From contig NZ_ATVB01000001.1 of NCBI RefSeq assembly GCF_000420505.1, positions 62,001 through 126,000 on the forward strand: a stretch of 64,000 bases of DNA, written 5' to 3'. A model generated the notes under the pieces. The model saw nothing but the letters and a program-made list of their open reading frames with translations, searched no databases and was not told the origin of the DNA. The stretch comes from Alloscardovia omnicolens DSM 21503. GTDB taxonomy: Bacteria; Actinomycetota; Actinomycetes; Actinomycetales; Bifidobacteriaceae. Position 1 is the first letter of the stretch; each line of letters starts with the position of its first letter. Shown piece by piece: positions 43,644 through 52,986 of this stretch. Both the position numbers and the translations under genes were made by a program.

Positions 43644-44768
43644 TTACTTCTTAGGCTCATCCTTCTTTGGTTTCTTCTTTAAACCAAGGGTTTGCATGGC
43701 CTCTTTCGTGTATTTCTTAGCTTCCTCACGATAATAGTGAGGGCGCTCCAAATTCTCCTGCTCAACGTAATGATTATGAGCCCAGTGCTCGTTGTGGGCG
43801 TGTGAACCATGGAAGTGATCTGGATACACAGGTTGCGTACCACCGAATGGTCGAGGAGTTTTTGCTGCCTTAATCTGGTTACGGTTTGTTGCATCCATAA
43901 CTGCAATTGGAGGCACAACTTCTTCTTCCACGGCACCCGAGGTGCGGCTAGCCATCCAGCGAGGCAAGGCTTCTGCAATACGCGATACGATCCAGCACAC
44001 AATAAAGTAGACAACGGCTGCAACAGTCAGCGTCTGCAAAATATTGAAGTACATGGAGCCAAGTCGGCGAGATTCCTGCAACAAATCGGTGTACAGAATA
44101 ATCGAACCTAAAGCGGTATCCTTTAAAGCAACCACAAGCTGTGTAACCGTTGCTGGCAACATAGCGTAAATAGCCTGAGGCACTTCAATGCTCATAAGCG
44201 ACTGAGTGCGTGTTAAGCCCAAAGCCAAAGATGCTTCGCGCTGACCGCCTGGCAGATTTCCTACACCCGAGCGTACAAGCTCTGCGATAACGGAACCGTT
44301 ATACAAAATCAAAGCGAGCACAACCGAGTAATAGGACGAGTGCTTAATGCCGATGCCGGCGAACCAACGCCAGAAGAAGACCATCATAATAAGCACTGGA
44401 ACTGCACGGCAGAACTCAACGATCAGACCGGCGATGGAGCGCAAAATAACGTTTGGCAACAAACGCAGCACACCAAAGAACAAGCCAAAAATAAGCGAGC
44501 CAATAATACCGGTAACCGAAGCGCCCAAAGTAAGGCCCAAACCTGGCAGATAGAAATCCGTCCATGCTTCGAGTTCCAAAGCTGGCTGCCACAGCTGCCA
44601 GGACAGCTGGTTTTCGCCCTGAGGAGGGTTATGCAGTCGCATCAAAATGGAGACGGCGAACAGTGCAATAAGAACAATAGCCACCCAGTTGAGGATGCGA
44701 ATACGGCGACGACCGCGTGGACCTGGCTCGTCGAAAAGCAGTTTTGTAGAAGTATCTTGATTTTTCAT
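43644..44768 (-). CDS. gluD: Amino acid ABC permease with His-rich tail (GluD type)
   Basis: This 374-residue permease has five or more helices (LNWVAIVLIALFAVSILMRL, LGLTLGASVTGIIGSLIFGLFFG) and the polar amino acid EAA-like segment GVGNLPGGQREASLALGLTRTQSLMSIEVPQAIYAML. After about residue 285 it continues with a soluble extension not seen in the usual ~270-residue GluD. It contains a His-rich segment (PDHFHGSHAHNEHWAHNHYV, about 314-333) and a Lys/Glu-rich end. It overlaps the previous permease gene by 4 bp. It forms the membrane part of a glutamate-type importer with GluC. Confidence 0.9.
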   Translation of the reverse strand: MKNQDTSTKLLFDEPGPRGRRRIRILNWVAIVLIALFAVSILMRLHNPPQGENQLSWQLWQPALELEAWTDFYLPGLGLTLGASVTGIIGSLIFGLFFGVLRLLPNVILRSIAGLIVEFCRAVPVLIMMVFFWRWFAGIGIKHSSYYSVVLALILYNGSVIAELVRSGVGNLPGGQREASLALGLTRTQSLMSIEVPQAIYAMLPATVTQLVVALKDTALGSIILYTDLLQESRRLGSMYFNILQTLTVAAVVYFIVCWIVSRIAEALPRWMASRTSGAVEEEVVPPIAVMDATNRNQIKAAKTPRPFGGTQPVYPDHFHGSHAHNEHWAHNHYVEQENLERPHYYREEAKKYTKEAMQTLGLKKKPKKDEPKK

Positions 44769-45442
44769 CGACGCACCGCCAATCGGTTAGACAAATATGT
44801 GGTGAGCAAACCAATAGGAATAATAAGAATGAGGTAGCCAATCGCGAAAATAAGGAAGATAGCAATAATATGCTGCGAATGGAACTCAATCATGCTGCTC
44901 ATTAAACTCGATGTTTCTGTAGCTACAGACGCTGCAGCCGCTACAGTGGAGTTCTTGAGCAAAGCAATCAAAGTATTTCCTAACGGAGCCACGGAACCGC
45001 GGATAGCCTGAGGCAAAATAATCTGCGTTGCAGACTGCATAAAGGTGAGACCGAGCGCACGCGATGCTTCTGCCTGACCAACCGGCACAGTATTAATACC
45101 GCTGCGCAAAGATTCGCACACGAATGCAGCCGTATACACACCCAAACCAACCACAGACAACCAGAAGAAGTTAATAGCGAAGGTGTCGGAGAAGCTCACC
45201 TTGAGCTGACCGAACACACCCAAAACCATAAACACCATAATGATGGTCAGTGGCATATTCTTAAAGAATTCGGTGTATCCTGCTGCGAAACCGCGCAAGG
45301 ACGAGATTGGGCTAATACGCATCGTAATAAGCAAAACACCCAAAATTGTGGCGATAACAGCCGACCAGAAGGTGAGTTTAATATTCACCCAGAAAGCGCC
45401 GACGACATCGTATTCAGTGAACAGATTAAGAACGTCGTTCAT
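44765..45442 (-). CDS. gluC: Amino acid ABC permease (GluC type)
   Basis: This 225-residue permease has five helices with FWVNIKLTFWSAVIATILGVLL, TEFFKNMPLTIIMVFMVLGVF and the loop TVPVGQAEASRALGLTFMQSATQIILPQAIRGSVAPL. It is typical of polar-amino-acid importers (PAAT family). It starts at the stop of the binding-protein gene (1-bp overlap) and overlaps gluD by 4 bp. Confidence 0.92.
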   Translation of the reverse strand: MNDVLNLFTEYDVVGAFWVNIKLTFWSAVIATILGVLLITMRISPISSLRGFAAGYTEFFKNMPLTIIMVFMVLGVFGQLKVSFSDTFAINFFWLSVVGLGVYTAAFVCESLRSGINTVPVGQAEASRALGLTFMQSATQIILPQAIRGSVAPLGNTLIALLKNSTVAAAASVATETSSLMSSMIEFHSQHIIAIFLIFAIGYLILIIPIGLLTTYLSNRLAVRR

Positions 45443-46272
45443 TACTTTCCCTCCCCTTCAGTTGCTTTTGGTGGATTATATTCCTTATCTGGAGAGAAAC
45501 CAGTGCCACGAGTGTTATCTTCAATAGCTTTCTGCCATGCACCCGAGCTAACCATTTCTTTAATAGCAGCGTTAATTTGCTGAGCCAAACCGGTGTTGCC
45601 CTTGTGAATACCTACACCATAATATTCCTGAGTAAACGGTGCGTTTACGAGCTTTAAGCGGCCGCGGGAGTTAGCAGCCAAACCAGCCAAAATAATATTA
45701 TCGGTGGTTACCGCATCCACAATTCCCGAGAACAAAGCGGTTGCGCACTCAGCATAACCTGGCTGTTCCATCAGCTGAACTTTATCGGAATACTTTTCCT
45801 TAATAACAACAGCCGAGGTTGAACCTGTTACCGAGCATAAACGTTTACCGTTCAAATCGTTCGGTCCTTTAATCGTGGTGTTATCGGAACGCACAAGCAG
45901 ATCCTGACCAGCAACTAAATACGGTCCAGCAAAATCAACGGTTTTCTTACGATCATCAGTAATAGAATACGAAGCTAAAATCATGTCGACATCGTTATTT
46001 TGCAGCATAGCTTCACGCTGTTTTGATGGAGCTTCTTTCCATTCAATCTGATAATCTTCATAGCCCATGTAGTTGGCAATATAGCGTGCCACAGACACAT
46101 CGAAACCTGTGTATGTGCCGCCCTTCTTAAAACCAACACCTGGCTGATCGAACTTAATACCGATAGTAATTTTACGGTCATCGCTGCTGGAGGAAGAACC
46201 GCATGCAGCAAGTGACGACACACTGGCAACAGCTAAAACAGTTGCCAGAGCTTTATGCATAAATTTCTTCAT
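45442..46272 (-). CDS. gluB: Glutamate-type binding lipoprotein (GluB type)
   Basis: This 276-residue family 3 solute-binding protein has a lipoprotein signal VASVSSLAACGSSSSS (Cys about residue 24), then KITIGIKFDQPGVGFKKGGTYTGFDVSVARYIANYMG and the ligand-binding VDMILASYSITDDRKKTVDFAGPYLVAGQDLLVR. It is anchored outside the membrane and delivers acidic or polar amino acids to GluCD. It follows gluA by 14 bp. Confidence 0.92.
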   Translation of the reverse strand: MKKFMHKALATVLAVASVSSLAACGSSSSSDDRKITIGIKFDQPGVGFKKGGTYTGFDVSVARYIANYMGYEDYQIEWKEAPSKQREAMLQNNDVDMILASYSITDDRKKTVDFAGPYLVAGQDLLVRSDNTTIKGPNDLNGKRLCSVTGSTSAVVIKEKYSDKVQLMEQPGYAECATALFSGIVDAVTTDNIILAGLAANSRGRLKLVNAPFTQEYYGVGIHKGNTGLAQQINAAIKEMVSSGAWQKAIEDNTRGTGFSPDKEYNPPKATEGEGK

Positions 46273-46286
46273 GACTTCTGCCCCTC

Positions 46287-47060
46287 TTAATGCTTAAGAA
46301 TCTTAGACAGGAAGTCCTTTGCACGAGCTGTTTGAGGATTTTCGAAGAACTCTTCAGGCGTGCCTGCTTCCAAAATCTTGCCGTCTGCCATAAAGACAAT
46401 ATTGTCGGCAACCTTGCGAGCGAAGCCCATTTCGTGGGTAACGCAGATCATAGTCATACCTTCGTGTGCCAGCTCGGTCATGGTGTCGAGAACTTCATTA
46501 ACCATTTCAGGATCTAATGCAGAAGTTGGCTCATCGAACAACATGACCTTTGGATGCATAGCCAAAGCGCGCGCAATTGCTACACGCTGCTGCTGACCAC
46601 CCGAAAGCTGTGCAGGCATTTTCGCTGCCTGGGAATCAACGCCTACACGTGCAAGCAACTCCATAGCTTCATCTTCAGCTTCTTGCTTAGCAATATGACG
46701 TACCTTCATAGGAGCCAAAGCGACGTTCTGCAGAATAGTCTTATTCGCGAACAAATTAAACTGCTGGAATACCATACCCACTTCTGCTCGAAGATTAGCC
46801 AAATCTCTGCCTTCTTCTGGAAGAGGTTCACCATCAATACGAATAACACCTGAGTCGATGGTTTCCAAGCGGTTAATAGTGCGACACATAGTTGATTTAC
46901 CAGAACCAGATGGTCCCAAAACCACCATTACTTGACCCTTGCCTACCTTAAGATTGATATTCTTAAGTACATGCAAATCACCGTAATGCTTCTCTACATG
47001 GCTGAGTTCAACAAGTGGATTTTCAATATTCTCGCCAACATGAACGCTTTTGGCAGCCAT
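46287..47060 (-). CDS. gluA: Amino acid ABC transporter ATPase (GluA type)
   Basis: This 257-residue ATPase has Walker [21 protein letters not shown] (about residues 46-65), Q-loop [20 protein letters not shown], signature [19 protein letters not shown] and Walker [22 protein letters not shown]. The TINRLE and FANKT features are usual for GluA/ArtP-type enzymes. It starts the gluABCD operon. Confidence 0.94.
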   Translation of the reverse strand: MAAKSVHVGENIENPLVELSHVEKHYGDLHVLKNINLKVGKGQVMVVLGPSGSGKSTMCRTINRLETIDSGVIRIDGEPLPEEGRDLANLRAEVGMVFQQFNLFANKTILQNVALAPMKVRHIAKQEAEDEAMELLARVGVDSQAAKMPAQLSGGQQQRVAIARALAMHPKVMLFDEPTSALDPEMVNEVLDTMTELAHEGMTMICVTHEMGFARKVADNIVFMADGKILEAGTPEEFFENPQTARAKDFLSKILKH

Positions 47061-47446
47061 ATATCCTCCTTAATTCTTCTTTATCTCAACATGTAAAACG
47101 CTATTTTATACACGGGCTGTTATCTTACAAGAATTTTTATGTAACGATTATGTTACCTAGCTCATCTGCTATTGCACACGATGAGTACGCATCCGTCCTG
47201 TTCTACAACGCCGAACAGCGCATTTTTACTCACGAAAGCCGCTGTTGCGCACGTTGCGCGCGAACGTACATGCGCGGCTGTGAAAAATCACCAAAATCAA
47301 TGTCCAAAAACAGCTGCTTGGCATAACACGTACCTATCCGTCATGCCAAGCAGCAAAAAAGAAAGTAAAAAAGCACGCGAAGAAAGCAGAAAAAGCGCTA
47401 TGTACTATCTCGCGCTATCTTTTACTATCCTGCGCTATCTCAGCAA
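47061..47446. other. Intergenic region between gluA and msrAB
   Basis: No gene is supported. A stem CTGCTTGGCAT (47314-47324)/ATGCCAAGCAG (47343-47353) followed on the minus strand by CTGTTTTTGG acts as the msrAB terminator. An inverted repeat GTAACGATTATGTTAC lies at 47142-47157 in the glu promoter region and could be an operator. Confidence 0.7.
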
Positions 47447-48454
47447 TCAGTTCTCGCCCTGAAGCACGAGCTCAATCAAATCGCCATATCCTTTTTCTTC
47501 CAAATCCTCAAGCGGAATAAACTCCAAGGAAGCGGAGTTCATGCAGTAACGCAGCCCTCCCATATCCTGCGGACCGTCAGTAAAAACGTGTCCCAAATGA
47601 ATGTCTGAATCTTTTGCACGCACTTCTATGCGCGGACGACCAAAGAGCGAGTAATCAGCAACTTCAACAAGATCGTCGTTATTAATTGGCTTACTAAACG
47701 ACGGCCAGCCACAACCGGAATCAAACTTTGTTGACGACACAAACAGCGGTTTGCGCGAAACAATATCAACATAAATTCCCGGTTCAAAAGTGCGGTCATA
47801 AGTATTCGCAAAAGGTCGCTCAGTGTCTGCATTTTGCGTAACTGCATAACTCAAATTGCTTAGCTGCCAAATGCGCTCAATATATTTCTGTCGCTGAGGA
47901 GCACGCAACATGGCTTGCACAGAAATATGACAGTATCCTTGAGGATTCTTGTCAAGATAATCTTGATGATAGTCTTCAGCAGCATAAAAGTTCTGCAGAG
48001 GAACAACCTCAACTGCGCATTCCTTGCCGGAGAGCTGCTCCCGAGCTTCTAACTGAGCGATAGCGGTGCGAAAAACGTCTTTCTGCTCTTGCTGCTGTTC
48101 ATCGCTACCATACAGATACAAGCCTGAACGATATTGAGCACCAACATCATTCCCTTGACGGTTTACACTCCATGGATCAATCACGTCGAGGAATAACAGG
48201 GTAAGCACGCGCAAACTAACGAGGTCAGGATTGTAGAGAACTTCAACAGTTTCAGCTGCTCCCGTAGCGCCTGAACAGACCTGTTCATAGCTCGGGTTCA
48301 CAACACTTGAGTTTGCGTATCCAACACGGGTCGTTATAACTCCCTGAACTTTCTTGAAGTATTCCTCCAAACCCCAGAAACACCCGCCTGCAAAATAAGC
48401 CACGCGCGAGTTTGCATCGTCATTGCTTGCTACTGTATTTGCTTCATTACTCAT
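47447..48454 (-). CDS. msrAB: Methionine sulfoxide reductase MsrAB fusion
   Basis: This 335-residue bifunctional enzyme reduces both epimers of methionine sulfoxide. The N-terminal MsrA domain has [15 protein letters not shown] (catalytic Cys25) and [17 protein letters not shown]; the C-terminal MsrB domain has [14 protein letters not shown] and the catalytic [12 protein letters not shown]. The MsrB zinc Cys pairs are absent, as in some MsrB types. I placed the start at 48454 (MSNEANT); a TATACT hexamer ends 8 nt before it and there is no ribosome-binding site, suggesting a leaderless transcript. It is divergent from thiN. Confidence 0.92.
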   Translation of the reverse strand: MSNEANTVASNDDANSRVAYFAGGCFWGLEEYFKKVQGVITTRVGYANSSVVNPSYEQVCSGATGAAETVEVLYNPDLVSLRVLTLLFLDVIDPWSVNRQGNDVGAQYRSGLYLYGSDEQQQEQKDVFRTAIAQLEAREQLSGKECAVEVVPLQNFYAAEDYHQDYLDKNPQGYCHISVQAMLRAPQRQKYIERIWQLSNLSYAVTQNADTERPFANTYDRTFEPGIYVDIVSRKPLFVSSTKFDSGCGWPSFSKPINNDDLVEVADYSLFGRPRIEVRAKDSDIHLGHVFTDGPQDMGGLRYCMNSASLEFIPLEDLEEKGYGDLIELVLQGEN

Positions 48455-48462
48455 ACGCCCAC

Positions 48463-48470
48463 AGTATATT
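48463..48470. promoter_or_regulatory. Overlapping divergent -10 boxes for msrAB and thiN
   Basis: Plus strand TATATT (48465-48470) ends 6 nt before the thiN ATG; minus strand TATACT (48468-48463) ends 8 nt before the msrAB ATG. The two -10 boxes share four bases, so both genes may be transcribed without a leader and cannot be opened at once. Confidence 0.55.
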
Positions 48471-48476
48471 AGACAT

Positions 48477-49277
48477 ATGAGCATTTCTAGCAATAAGCAG
48501 TCAAGTTTCCGTAGAGCTAAAAAAGCAGTTATTTTTGGCGCAGGTGAGTATTTCGATGAAATGCCTTTTATTCCAGCGGATGCTTATGTTATTGCTGCTG
48601 ACGGCGGCTACGACCACGTAACAGCTTTAGGCGTTACTCCTCACGCTTTTATTGGAGATATGGATTCAGTTGTCGATGATTATTCTGTTTCTGCTTCTAC
48701 ACGCATGATTGAATTGCCTGCAGAGAAAGATGACTCCGATATGATGGCTGCTGTGCGTTACGCTTGGCAGCTCGGCATTCGTAGTTTCGAATTTTACGGC
48801 GTTTTTGGCGGTCGGATGGACCACAGTTTTGCAAACATTCAGTTGGCCGCAAAAATTGCAGCGCATGGTGGGATTGCTTTTATGCATGCTGACCATATGA
48901 TTTGCACTGTTATTACTGACTCTGTTTTGCGTTTTCCTGCAGGATATGTTGCGAGTAAGCGACCGCTGTCTGTTTTTTCGTATTCCAGCACCTGTGCTCA
49001 TGTGTCGTTAGAAGGTTTGAAATACACTCTTGATGACGTTGAAATGAGCAGTATTAATCCTGTAGGATTGAGTAACGAATTTTTACCTGATACTCCTGCT
49101 TTGATTGCTGTTGATGGTGGATCGCTCGTTATTATGTATCCGAGTGAGGCACCATCTCCTCTCGTAGATAGTCATGTGATAGAGGACGGCGATTTCGGAG
49201 CAGTGCAGACACAGAAGTCTGAACATTTGAATATACAGACAGTTTCAACACCTCGCCGAGGTAAGCACGCAGCGTAA
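48477..49277 (+). CDS. thiN: Thiamine pyrophosphokinase
   Basis: This 266-residue enzyme transfers pyrophosphate from ATP to thiamine. The core has [45 protein letters not shown] and [17 protein letters not shown], which are the thiamine pyrophosphokinase motifs; the last 60 residues ([20 protein letters not shown] ..) are an extension. The start at 48477 directly follows a -10-like TATATT; the longer frame lies inside msrAB. It probably serves a salvage route for thiamine. Confidence 0.88.
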   Translation: MSISSNKQSSFRRAKKAVIFGAGEYFDEMPFIPADAYVIAADGGYDHVTALGVTPHAFIGDMDSVVDDYSVSASTRMIELPAEKDDSDMMAAVRYAWQLGIRSFEFYGVFGGRMDHSFANIQLAAKIAAHGGIAFMHADHMICTVITDSVLRFPAGYVASKRPLSVFSYSSTCAHVSLEGLKYTLDDVEMSSINPVGLSNEFLPDTPALIAVDGGSLVIMYPSEAPSPLVDSHVIEDGDFGAVQTQKSEHLNIQTVSTPRRGKHAA

Positions 49278-49401
49278 AACTATGCGACACGATTCACTCA
49301 GTACATAGCGCACATTAAAATAAAACACGTTGGCAATAAGCCTCGTTTCGTGATGTATATAACAGAATATAAATCACGGCACAGTTATAAGGAAGTATTA
49401 A

Positions 49402-50457
49402 ATGACAGTAAAGATTGGTATTAACGGTTTCGGCCGTATCGGTCGTCTCGCATTCCGTCGTATTCTCGAGCTTCAGAACCGTGGCGGTGCAGCTGGTGAC
49501 ATCGATGTTGCAGCAATCAACGATTTGACCACCCCATCCATGCTCGCTTACCTGCTCAAGTACGACAGCAGCCAAGGTCCATTCAAGCATGACGATGGCA
49601 CTGCATATGAGATTTCCGCAACTGACACTGCTCTCGTGGTTGACGGTAAGGAATATCCAGTATACGCAGAGCGCGATGCTAAGGATATCCCATGGGTAAA
49701 GAATGATGGTGTTGAGTACGTTCTTGAGTGCACCGGCTTCTACACTTCTGCTGAGAAGTCCCAGGCTCACTTGGATGCAGGCGCTAAGAAGGTTCTTATC
49801 TCCGCTCCTGCTAAGGACGACACCACTCCTACCGTTGTATACGGTGTAAACCACGACATCTTGACCCCAGCAGATGCAATTGTTTCCGCAGGTTCTTGCA
49901 CCACCAACTCTATGGCTGCAATGGTTAAGCTTCTCGATGAGAAGTGGGGCATCGAAGTTGGCTTCATGACCACTATCCACGCATACACCGGCACCCAGAT
50001 GATTCTCGACGGCCCTCGCAACAAGAACGGTCGTAACAATCGTGCAGCTGCTGTGAACACCATTCCTCACAGCACCGGTGCAGCTAAGGCTATTGGTAAG
50101 GTTGTTCCTTCCGTAGACGGCAAGCTCCAAGGTCATGCACAGCGCGTTCAGGTTCCAGATGGATCCATCACCGAGCTCACCACTCAGCTTCGCAAGAAGG
50201 TAACTGCTGATGAGATCAACGCAGCATTCAAGGAAGCATTCTCCGACACTGAGTACTACGGCTACAATGCAGACGGCATTGTATCTTCTGACATCATCGG
50301 CGACACTCACGGTGGCGTATTCGATCCAACTCAGACCGTAGTAAACACTGCTGGCGACAAGCAGCTCGTTCAGACCGTAGCATTCTACGACAACGAGTAT
50401 GGCTTCACCTGCAACATGATTCGTACTCTCTTGCACTTCGCTGAGATTAACGAGTAA
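49402..50457 (+). CDS. gap: Glyceraldehyde-3-phosphate dehydrogenase
   Basis: This 351-residue glycolytic/bifid-shunt enzyme has [14 protein letters not shown] at the N-terminus, the catalytic [13 protein letters not shown] (Cys166) and [12 protein letters not shown]. Strong codon bias (AAG, GTT, GCA, TCC) indicates very high expression and accounts for a long spurious antisense frame. GGAAG precedes the ATG by 7 nt. It is monocistronic, ending in a strong terminator. Confidence 0.97.
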   Translation: MTVKIGINGFGRIGRLAFRRILELQNRGGAAGDIDVAAINDLTTPSMLAYLLKYDSSQGPFKHDDGTAYEISATDTALVVDGKEYPVYAERDAKDIPWVKNDGVEYVLECTGFYTSAEKSQAHLDAGAKKVLISAPAKDDTTPTVVYGVNHDILTPADAIVSAGSCTTNSMAAMVKLLDEKWGIEVGFMTTIHAYTGTQMILDGPRNKNGRNNRAAAVNTIPHSTGAAKAIGKVVPSVDGKLQGHAQRVQVPDGSITELTTQLRKKVTADEINAAFKEAFSDTEYYGYNADGIVSSDIIGDTHGGVFDPTQTVVNTAGDKQLVQTVAFYDNEYGFTCNMIRTLLHFAEINE

Positions 50458-50529
50458 ATATTGCAAAAGCGTTATTGGTGAGCATATAGCTTATGCATAA
50501 CGTTTATTGATTTATATTGATTTATTGAG

Positions 50530-50573
50530 ACCTCCTTCTTTTGCTCTTGAGCAGATGAAGGAGGTTTTCTTTG
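50530..50573 (+). terminator. Terminator of gap
   Basis: ACCTCCTTC (50530-50538) pairs with GAAGGAGGT (50557-50565), an 18-nt loop, and TTTTCTTT follows. Confidence 0.9.
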
Positions 50574-50700
50574 CTGGGAAGCACAACCCTGGATTGGTAT
50601 GGGATCGGATATTGGAATCAGATATGGGATTGGTTGCTGCTGGAATTACTTTTTCTGGTTCGTTCGATTTACCGGGGTTTTGTAGGTTTTGTAGGTTGTA

Positions 50701-50746
50701 GGTGCGTGGAAGTTGTGGGTGCGGAACGCTAACAACGCCGGCGTCC
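50701..50746. repeat. Dispersed palindromic repeat, unit B
   Basis: Inverted relative to units A, D, E and F: GGTGCGTGGAAGTTGTGGG and CGGAACGCTAACAAC match the complement of unit D. Confidence 0.85.
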
Positions 50747-50801
50747 AATTTTAAGGTTAAAAGTGCGCTCGAAAAACCCTCTCAATTCTCGCTCGCGACT
50801 A

Positions 50802-50846
50802 CGTAGAAGTTGCTAGCACCGAGCGCTAACAACGCACACACGCACT
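50802..50846. repeat. Dispersed palindromic repeat, unit C
   Basis: GTAGAAGTTGCTAGCACCGA followed by GCGCTAACAACGCACACA, inverted relative to unit D with several substitutions. Confidence 0.75.
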
Positions 50847-51330
50847 TTTAAGAGCGATTAAAGTCCTCATACATGCGTGGATCGTGAAGTGCTAGTGCAA
50901 AGCATATTTTCACGAACCAACCAAGCACTCCGACCTGCCTCAGGAATCCAAAGAATAAAACACCCACTAAAATCACACGCACTGTATCAGCTTTGCTTTC
51001 TCTCCAGATGTAGTGAAGCAAAATCCCATCAGCATCACACTAGCTAGTAATCACTTCCCCATATCACGTAAGTCAACACCGTTAACTTGCTTTCTCATAT
51101 TTTCGTCTCACAATGTGTCAAATGTGCAATTTATCACAGTCGTTCACTGTCCTAAAGGTGAACGAACGAACAAACATATAGCCTTTCCCTATAATCAGCT
51201 ATTTTTCATGCTTCGAACCCGTTCGAAATCTAACACGAATAAAGATATATAACAGCACAAAACGAACATATCATATGTTCATTTCCAGCAATATCCCCCA
51301 TATTGGTTTTCTTTCCCAGAAAAACTAATT

Positions 51331-51370
51331 TCAATCGTTTGACGTCAATCGTTTGAATGCTTAGTATAAA
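51331..51370 (+). promoter_or_regulatory. Double operator and promoter of sucrose symporter 1
   Basis: Two direct copies of TCAATCGTTTGA (51331-51342, 51345-51356) separated by CG, each a TCAA..TTGA imperfect palindrome, precede a TATAAA at 51365-51370. The first copy also occurs at 54127, with the same CG spacing to a second half-site. Confidence 0.8.
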
Positions 51371-51435
51371 GTCTGTTTGGGCTTTTAGCACAAGTGTTCA
51401 CACTCGCTAAAATGAAACAGAAACGAAAGCGAAAA

Positions 51436-52767
51436 ATGAAACAACGTAGTTTACCCATGTGGAAAAATCCGTCCTACTTGCAAAATTCGGCCGGCATTTT
51501 CCTGTTCTTCTGCGCCTATGGAATTTGGTGGTCATTCTTCCGTATTTGGTTAAAGGAGAGTGTTCATCTCAGCGCAACCGAAGTTGGTCAGGTTTACTCT
51601 GCCAACTCATTAGTCGCCCTTATCCTTCTCCTCGTGTACGGTGCAGTTCAAGACCAGTTGGGTATTCGTCGTCATCTTATTATTGCAGTATCCACTATTG
51701 CAGCACTTATTGGACCGTTCGTCACCTTCATCTATGCGCCTATGTTGAGCACCCCTGGAGCTGTACGTTTTATTGGTATTCTTGTGGGCGCTGTAGTACT
51801 ATCCGCAGGCTTTATTGCTGGTAACTCGCTCGTTGAGGCAATCGGCGAAAAATGCTCACGTAAATTCAACTTTGTATTCGGCCAAACCCGCGCTTGGGGT
51901 TCATTAGGCTATGCTATCGTAGCTCTTTTTGCTGGCGTAGCTTCCACCATTCATCCATTACTTATTTTCTGGTTAGGATCATTCTTTGCAGTAGGCGTTT
52001 TGGCTATTTGCACCTTCTGGATTCCACAAGAACAGCGCGAGCTTATGCATCAGGAAGCAGGCTCAACATCGCAGGCTGCTACTACCCCATCTTTGCATGA
52101 TATTTTAGGCGTTCTGCGCATGCCAGAAGTATGGATTATTATGGCCTTCATGCTGTTCACGAACTCTTTCTATAACGTTTTCGACCAGCAAATGTTCCCT
52201 TCCTACTATGTTGATCAGTTCTCTGATTCTGTTGTGGGAACGGATACATATGCTGTTATTAACGGCGTTCAGGTGTTCTTAGAAGCAGCGTGCATGGCTT
52301 TGGCTCCAATCATTATGGAAAAAATTGGCGTGCGTAACTCTCTGCTTTTGGGCGGTTTCGTTATGTTTGCTCGCATTGGTCTTGTTCTTCTTATGGGAAA
52401 TAACATTTATCTGCTCTCTGCAGACCGCATGATGCACGCTTTGCAGATGTCATTTACAGTTTTGCCTGCTATGCGCTACTTCGCTTTACATTACAACACG
52501 AAGATGTCTGCTACGCTCTACTTGGTTGGTTTCCAGTTTGCTTCTCAGGGCGGTCAAATTATCTTCTCTACCCCGTTGGGTTACTTGCTCGATAGCACAG
52601 GCAGCACCACTACTTTTATGGTTATGACAGCTATTACCTTTATAGCGTTCGTTTACGGCTTGATTATTATTAAGAAAGATACTCAGGACGTTGATGGAGA
52701 CCCTCTGAAGAAACATATTAACAAGGGCATGACTGCTCAGATGGCTTCTTCTGAGCAGCTTGATTAA
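51436..52767 (+). CDS. MFS sucrose/oligosaccharide:H+ symporter 1
   Basis: This 443-residue protein has 12 transmembrane helices and the N-terminal WKNPSYLQNSAGIFLFFCAYGIWWSFFRIWL typical of the oligosaccharide:H+ symporter family (LacY/CscB-like). It ends TQDVDGDPLKKHINKGM. I chose 51436 (MKQRSLPMW) because it gives the same nine-residue lead as paralogue 2 (MEHSRFKVW); earlier in-frame starts exist. It lies upstream of its LacI regulator and is preceded by a TCAATCGTTTGA double operator. Its role as a sucrose transporter follows from the GH32 neighbour. Confidence 0.85.
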   Translation: MKQRSLPMWKNPSYLQNSAGIFLFFCAYGIWWSFFRIWLKESVHLSATEVGQVYSANSLVALILLLVYGAVQDQLGIRRHLIIAVSTIAALIGPFVTFIYAPMLSTPGAVRFIGILVGAVVLSAGFIAGNSLVEAIGEKCSRKFNFVFGQTRAWGSLGYAIVALFAGVASTIHPLLIFWLGSFFAVGVLAICTFWIPQEQRELMHQEAGSTSQAATTPSLHDILGVLRMPEVWIIMAFMLFTNSFYNVFDQQMFPSYYVDQFSDSVVGTDTYAVINGVQVFLEAACMALAPIIMEKIGVRNSLLLGGFVMFARIGLVLLMGNNIYLLSADRMMHALQMSFTVLPAMRYFALHYNTKMSATLYLVGFQFASQGGQIIFSTPLGYLLDSTGSTTTFMVMTAITFIAFVYGLIIIKKDTQDVDGDPLKKHINKGMTAQMASSEQLD

Positions 52768-52791
52768 CAGCTTGATTGGCTAAAAGTATTT

Positions 52792-52838
52792 GATTATGGG
52801 CGTTATTCCTCGATTCAGAAGGGATGACACCCATAATC
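52792..52838 (+). terminator. Hairpin between symporter 1 and the LacI gene
   Basis: Arms GATTATGGG/CCCATAATC, with internal pairing TTATTCC/GGGATGA. It lies 25 bp past symporter 1; no T-run, so it may serve as processing or partial terminator. Confidence 0.6.
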
Positions 52839-52986
52839 AATACAAGAAATTGTGCGGGACGCGACTCACCCATGTGAAGGTTTTCAGTGCCATGTATCAT
52901 GCAAAAGGATATTCAAGCAGACTCGTAACGAGTCTGACCATAAGCGCCAGTTCAACGAAGAGACAAGCCTTGTAAGGATAGATTCA

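Larger units (their letters stand above)
50574..51330. other. Gene-free region with REP-like repeats
   Basis: No supported gene. Contains dispersed repeat units at 50701-50746 and 50802-50846 and a shared module GTGCGCTCGAAAAACCCTCT at 50763-50783, then AT-rich DNA before the sucrose promoter. Confidence 0.65.

Noticed and set aside
49315-50466. A 383-codon open frame antisense to gap
   Set aside because: It lies wholly opposite the highly biased gap gene, whose codon use keeps the opposite frame open; it has Cys- and Tyr-rich sequence without any domain and no ribosome-binding site.
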